Assembly (NCBI RefSeq): GCF_001983175.1
Contig: NZ_MNPW01000007.1
Location: 248,001 to 312,000, forward strand
Direction of reading: 5' to 3'
From: Pseudomonas cedrina subsp. cedrina
Lineage (GTDB): Bacteria > Pseudomonadota > Gammaproteobacteria > Pseudomonadales > Pseudomonadaceae
Length of the DNA: 64,000 bases
The translations under genes and the position numbers were made by a program. The notes under the pieces are model-generated. The model was not told the origin of the DNA, searched no databases, and worked only from the letters and a program-made list of their open reading frames with translations. This document shows, in pieces, positions 59,705-64,000 of this stretch (its first letter is position 1; every line of letters starts with the position of its first letter).

Positions 59705-60720
59705 GCGGCGTTCCTCTTGTCGGCGATCTTCAGCACGGCGGCTTCGATCTTCGCGGCGTTGGGGATGTACAGGTCTTCCAATGCATCGGAAAACGGCACG
59801 GGGGTGTGCGGCGCGGTGACCATCTCAATCGGCGCACGCAGGGAAGAAAACGCCCGCTGCGCAACCAGCGCACTGATATCGGTGGCGATCGAACAGCGTG
59901 GGTTGGATTCGTCGATCACCACCAGCCGCCCGGTTTTCTCGACGCTTTCAAGGATGCTGTCTTCGTCGAGCGGGCTGGTGGTGCGCAGGTCCAGCACTTC
60001 GCAGTCGACGCCTTGGCGGGCCAGGTTGGCGGCGGCTTCCAGGGCGATATGCACCATACGCCCGTAGGTCACCAGGGTTACGTCCTTGCCTTCGCGCACG
60101 AAGTTGGCTTCACCGAACGGCACGGTGTACAGCTCTTCCGGCACCTCGCCTTGCAGGCTGTAGAGCATCTTGTGTTCGAGGAAGATCACCGGGTCGTTAT
60201 CGCGGATCGCCTGGATCAGCATGCCCTTGGCGTCATAGGGCGTGGCTGGGCACACCACTTTAAGGCCGGGAATGTGCGTCCACATCGAGGTGAGCATCTG
60301 CGAGTGCTGGGCCGCCGCACGCAGGCCGGCGCCGTACATGGCGCGGATCACCAGCGGCGTGGTGGTCTTGCCGCCGAACATGTAGCGGAACTTGGCGGCC
60401 TGGTTGAGCAACTGGTCGAGGCAGCAGCCGATGAAGTCGACGAACATCAACTCGCACACCGGGCGCATGCCTCGGGTGGCCGCGCCGACGGCCATGCCCA
60501 CGTAGCCGACTTCGGACAACGGCGCGTCCAATACGCGCTCCGGAAATTCCGGGTACAGACCTTTGGTCACCCCGAGCACGCCGCCCCAGGCATCCTGTTC
60601 GCCAGGAGCGCCGGTGCCGCCGGACACATCCTGACCGATGATGAACACGCTGTGGTCACGGCGCATTTCCTGGGCCAGGGCTTCGTTGATTGCCTGCTGA
60701 TAGCTGATTTTGCGAGCCAT
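59701..60720 (-). CDS. acoB: Acetoin dehydrogenase E1 component, beta subunit
   Basis: 339 residues. Transketolase central and C-terminal domains: RKISYQQAINEALAQEMRRD, DAPLSEVGYVGMAVGAATRG, and the C-terminal VLDLRTTSPLDEDSILESVE and VVIDESNPRCSIATDI. Pairs with AcoA to form the thiamine-diphosphate enzyme that splits acetoin to acetaldehyde and an acetyl unit. Lies 27 bp after acoA and overlaps acoC by 4 bp. Confidence 0.95.
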   Translation of the reverse strand: MARKISYQQAINEALAQEMRRDHSVFIIGQDVSGGTGAPGEQDAWGGVLGVTKGLYPEFPERVLDAPLSEVGYVGMAVGAATRGMRPVCELMFVDFIGCCLDQLLNQAAKFRYMFGGKTTTPLVIRAMYGAGLRAAAQHSQMLTSMWTHIPGLKVVCPATPYDAKGMLIQAIRDNDPVIFLEHKMLYSLQGEVPEELYTVPFGEANFVREGKDVTLVTYGRMVHIALEAAANLARQGVDCEVLDLRTTSPLDEDSILESVEKTGRLVVIDESNPRCSIATDISALVAQRAFSSLRAPIEMVTAPHTPVPFSDALEDLYIPNAAKIEAAVLKIADKRNAA

Positions 60721-60747
60721 GAAATTCTCTCCGGATGGTTATTCTTA

Positions 60748-61725
60748 TTAGCGGTAGGCGACGTAGACATCACTGAGCAGGTCGGCAGCCTGGGGCTTGG
60801 GGTCGGACTTGGCCAGGCGCACGGCGTCTTCGATCAGTTGCGCGACCTCGCCGTCGATACGCTCGAATTGCGCCGCATCCAGCCAGCCTTCGGCGTTACA
60901 GCGCTGGCGGAACAGCGCCAGGCAGTCAGCGTTTTCGCGCAGGTTTTTCACTTCATCGGGGCCGCGATAGGTTTGCGCATCACCCTCGAAGTGGCCGTAG
61001 AAGCGGCTCAGCTTCACTTCCACCAACGTCGGCCCCTCGCCATTGCGCGCCCGCTCTACCGCCACGCCCAGCACCTGGTGCACGGCGAAGAAGTCATTGC
61101 CATCGGCGATAACCCCCGGCATGCCAAACCCTGCGGCGCGATCGGCGATGTCCTTGCACGCCACCGACCAGCCGGAACCGGTGGCCTCGGCATACCCGTT
61201 GTTTTCCGCGACGAACAGGCACGGCAGTTTCATGATTGACGCCAGGTTCATCGCCTCGAACACCGCGCCCTCGTTGGAACCGCCGTCGCCAAAAAAAGCC
61301 ACGGCCACGCCCTGGCTGCCCTTGAGTTTGGCGGCCAGCGCGGCACCGGCCGCCAACGGCGCGCCGGCGCCGACAATGCCGTTGGCGCCGAGCATGCCTT
61401 TCTCTTGATCGGCGATGTGCATGGAGCCGCCCTTGCCGCCGCACACGCCGGTTTTCTTACCGTAGATCTCGGCCATCATGCCGAACACGTCGACGCCTTT
61501 GGCGATGCAATGGCCGTGGCCACGGTGGTTGGAAGCGATGCAGTCGTCATCGTTGAGGTGGGCCATGACCCCGGCGGCGCTGGCTTCCTGGCCAGCGTAC
61601 AGGTGCACGAACCCAGGGATCTCGCCGGTGGCGAATTCCACGTGCAGGCGCTCTTCAAAATCCCGGATGGTGCGCATCACGGTATAGGCATGCAGCAATT
61701 GATCAGTGGACAGGTGGGTGGACAT
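60748..61725 (-). CDS. acoA: Acetoin dehydrogenase E1 component, alpha subunit
   Basis: 325 residues from ATG 61725. Thiamine diphosphate-binding E1 alpha: LLHAYTVMRTIRDFEERLHV, GFVHLYAGQEASAAGVMAHL, and the cofactor motif FFGDGGSNEGAVFEAMNLAS (GDG near 145) with VAENNGYAEATG. First gene of the operon, which lacks an adjacent dihydrolipoamide dehydrogenase gene (acoL); a general E3 may serve. Expressed most likely from the sigma-54 promoter 64 bp upstream. Confidence 0.95.
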   Translation of the reverse strand: MSTHLSTDQLLHAYTVMRTIRDFEERLHVEFATGEIPGFVHLYAGQEASAAGVMAHLNDDDCIASNHRGHGHCIAKGVDVFGMMAEIYGKKTGVCGGKGGSMHIADQEKGMLGANGIVGAGAPLAAGAALAAKLKGSQGVAVAFFGDGGSNEGAVFEAMNLASIMKLPCLFVAENNGYAEATGSGWSVACKDIADRAAGFGMPGVIADGNDFFAVHQVLGVAVERARNGEGPTLVEVKLSRFYGHFEGDAQTYRGPDEVKNLRENADCLALFRQRCNAEGWLDAAQFERIDGEVAQLIEDAVRLAKSDPKPQAADLLSDVYVAYR

Positions 61726-61788
61726 CTTGTTGTTCTCCAGGTTGTCTCGACACACAAAAGGCTGGCTGCGGCCAGCTGCAAACCCTTC

Positions 61789-61804
61789 AGCACAGCCTGT
61801 GCCA
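61789..61804 (-). promoter_or_regulatory. Sigma-54 promoter of acoABC
   Basis: On the minus strand TGGCACAGGCTGTGCT: the -24 TGGCAC and the -12 GTGCT give GG and GC ten bases apart, as required. It ends about 64 bases ahead of the acoA start and matches the enhancer-dependent control by AcoR known for acetoin genes. Confidence 0.75.
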
Positions 61805-61882
61805 ACGCCTTTGAAAACCTGTCGAAGCCTTGATCCAGAGCAGTGGCGCGCGGTTGTAACGGCGCCACGGGCCGGCGCAGAA

Positions 61883-61947
61883 TGAGACGCCGCATTGCAG
61901 CCTGCAGGCCGCGTCTCAGGCGGGATGAGACGCTGCGTCTCATCCCG
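61883..61947. promoter_or_regulatory. Probable AcoR upstream activating sites
   Basis: Four TGAGACGC half-sites. Two form a loose pair (61883-61890 and inverted 61911-61918); two sit in a perfect 12-base-arm palindrome (61921-61947). They are 80-140 bp above the -24 promoter element, the typical range for sigma-54 activators, and lie next to the divergent acoR start. Confidence 0.7.
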
Positions 61948-62034
61948 TGCACTTGGTCAGGCCCTGCTTGTTCCGCCCGATGCATGCGCGCTTAATGGCG
62001 GGCATAACAACAAAGACCGAGAACCGGAGGCCTT

Positions 62035-63896
62035 ATGCTCGCCGCGAACTCCAGAGAGCACGTCGACTGCGTCAGTCGCGTGGTCCGCAATGCCGATCGC
62101 CTGCCCCAGGCGCCGGTGCCGTCGCTGATTTTCGATTCCTGGCGGCGCTCCATGGAACAGCACCACTTGGACCCCGGCTCCCTGCAGGGCCCGCGCATCC
62201 TCAGTGAACCCTTGCTCAAGGAATGCCGCGAACGCGCCGAGCTGTTCATGCGCATCGCCAGCGAAGAAGTCGCGCAACTGCACCACCGCGTGCGGCATGC
62301 CGACTACTGCGTGATGCTCACCGACGCCCAGGGCCAGACCATCGACCACCGTGTGGACACGGCGATCCGCACCGACTGCCGCAAGGCCGGCCTGTACCTG
62401 GGCACTTGCTGGTCGGAAGCCGAAGAAGGCACCTGCGGCGTGGCCACGGTGCTGACCAGCAAGGCGGCAGTGACAGTGCACAAGCGTGATCACTTCCGCG
62501 CGGCATTTATCGGCCTCACCTGCTCCGCCGCGCCGATCTTCGACCCCCAGGGCAACCTGCTGGGGGTGATGGACGCCTCGGCGCTCAAGTCCCCAGATGA
62601 CCGACGCAGCCAGCACCTGGTGCGCCAGATGGTGGCGCAGAGTGCACAGGCCATCGAAAACGCCTTTTTCATGCACAGCGCCCGCCAGCATTGGGTGCTG
62701 CAGGCCCATGGCACGCCGGGTTATGTGGACAGCCAACCCGACCTGCTGCTGGCGTGGGACCAGGACGGTCGCCTGCAAGCGTTGAACAGCAAGGCGCGCC
62801 AGGCGTTGCGTGTGCGCTTCGGCCAGGTGCCGGACCATATCGGCGAGGTGTTCGACCTGGACGCGTTGCGCGCGGTGACCGACCAATCGGCCCAACAGTT
62901 GCCTTGGCGAGGTGCGCCTGGCGCCCTGCACGTGCGCGTCAACGCACCGCGCCGCAAACCGTCGCGTGCGCCGCTGGTTCCGCAGGTCGATGCGCGCGTG
63001 GAAGAGCACCTGCGCCTGGCCGTGCGAGTCAAAGACCGTAACCTGCCGGTGCTGGTGCAAGGCGAAACCGGTGCTGGCAAGGAAGTCTTCGCCCGCCAGT
63101 TGCACGAACGCAGCGCCCGTCGCGGCGGGCCGTTTGTGGCGGTGAACTGTGCGGCTATCCCGGAAAACCTGATCGAAAGCGAGCTGTTCGGCTATGTCGC
63201 CGGGGCCTTTACCGGCGCTTCCAGCAAAGGCATGCCGGGGCTGCTGGTGCAGGCCGACGGCGGCACCTTATTCCTCGATGAAATCGGCGACATGCCCCTG
63301 GCCTTGCAGACCGTTTGCTGCGGGTAATGGCCGAAGGCGAAGTGGCACCCTTGGGCGCGGCGAAAACCCGCGCAGTGGACATCCAGGTGATCTGCGCCAG
63401 CCACCGCGACCTGTCGGCGCTGGTCAGCGCGGGCAGCTTTCGTGAAGACCTGTACTTCCGCCTCGGCTGCGCGCGCTTCTGCCTGCCGCCGTTGCGCGAG
63501 CGCACCGACAAGCTGGCCTTGATCAACCGGCTGCTGGAGCAGCAAGCGCACAGCAGCGGCGTCGCCGTGGGTATCGGCCAGGCGGCGCTGGAGTTGTTGC
63601 TGGGGTATGCCTGGCCGGGCAATGTGCGGCAACTGCGACATGTGCTGGCGTATGCCTGCGCGGTATGCGAAGGCGGCACGCTGCAAGTGGCGGACTTGCC
63701 GGTGGAGGTGCGTGGCGAGCAGGCTGACGGGCGGGTGGAAGACAGCCTGAGCCCGGAGCGCCAGGTGGTGCTGGATGCGTTGATTCGGCATCGCTGGAAG
63801 CCGTTGCCGACGGCCCAGGCGCTGGGCATCTCAAGGGCAACCCTGTATCGCCGGGTCAACCAGCTCGGTATCGACATGCCTGGCAAAACCAGTTGA
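62035..63896 (+). pseudogene. acoR: Sigma-54-dependent activator of acetoin catabolism, with a one-base frameshift
   Basis: ATG 62035 follows GGAGG. The first frame (430 residues, stop at 63325-63327) has a GAF sensor region and the AAA+ core: Walker A GETGAGKE, GAFTGA loop in AGAFTGASSKG, Walker B LFLDEIGDMP. It then breaks: LALQT is followed by VCCG and a stop. The next frame continues RLLRVMAEGEVAPLGA from 63312 to 63896 with the Fis-type helix-turn-helix (PLPTAQALGISRATLYRRVN). One missing C at about 63311 restores a full protein. As given, the product lacks the sensor II end and DNA-binding domain, so acoABC activation would fail. A sequencing error is possible. Confidence 0.88.
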
Positions 63897-63966
63897 TGTG
63901 ATGCGGTCAGAAGGTGGGAGCGTGCAGCAGAGCGACAGGTATCGAGCTGGCGAAACGCGGGCCAAA

Positions 63967-63991
63967 TGTGGGAGCTGGCTTGCCTGCGATG
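63967..63991. repeat. Single REP unit at the window end
   Basis: TGTGGGAGCTGGCTTGCCTG plus CGATG, the same unit as elsewhere; any inverted partner would lie beyond the window edge. Confidence 0.8.
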
Positions 63992-64000
63992 CAAACACCT

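Noticed and set aside
1..64000. CRISPR array, tRNA, rRNA, integrase or prophage
   Set aside because: No regularly spaced repeats, no cloverleaf with tRNA features and no phage or integrase genes were seen. The repeated palindromes are REP elements, not CRISPR.

Overview
The window is about 64 kb of a GC-rich gammaproteobacterial chromosome. Gene content, codon usage, GGAG-type ribosome binding sites and many copies of the extragenic palindrome GCTGGCTTGCCTGCGATAGC point to the Pseudomonas fluorescens group. No rRNA, tRNA, CRISPR array, integrase or intact insertion sequence was seen. The window opens inside one gene and ends in a half repeat.

Layout. 1-6425: five-gene peptide ABC transporter with two tandem binding proteins (NppA1A2BCD/YejABEF type). 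6552-10001: a 1149-residue protein of unknown function. 10065-17436: single genes (AraC regulator with LysE exporter, FAD oxidoreductase with divergent Rrf2 regulator, RNase T2, Gfo/Idh/MocA dehydrogenase, Nudix hydrolase, PAS-GGDEF diguanylate cyclase, GNAT acetyltransferase, small exported protein). 17529-20024: TonB receptor with an N-terminal signalling domain. 20278-25948: polymorphic toxin island, made of an Rhs protein with a swapped C-terminal toxin, its immunity gene, and behind it the relic of an older toxin tip and a nonsense-mutated immunity gene. 26065-34506: DUF3995 and DUF2946 proteins, a second TonB receptor, a quaternary-amine-type binding protein, small conserved proteins, a chemoreceptor and a two-cysteine DksA paralogue. 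34880-39592: a 1570-residue toxin-like protein, followed by 740 bp packed with repeats.

40337-54456 is a myo-inositol catabolic locus: ABC importer, a MocA-like dehydrogenase, iolG, iolD, iolI-like, iolB, iolE, an iolC-DUF2090 fusion and divergent RpiR-type iolR. Two GGAA-N6-TTCC palindromes, one in the iolC/iolR gap and one inside a predicted promoter ahead of the transporter genes, fit IolR operators and tie the importer to the pathway. Three REP doublets separate genes within the run.

54578-57945 holds a 23-residue membrane peptide next to a larger membrane protein, then a two-component system. 58601-63896 is an acetoin dehydrogenase locus (acoABC) with a sigma-54 promoter, upstream TGAGACGC palindromes and a divergent acoR that carries a one-base frameshift in the sequence given.

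The most unusual points are the layered toxin/immunity relics, the operator sitting in the promoter spacer of the inositol importer, a short leader ORF in the same transcript, the disrupted acoR, and a cloverleaf-like palindrome inside a REP-flanked intergenic block.
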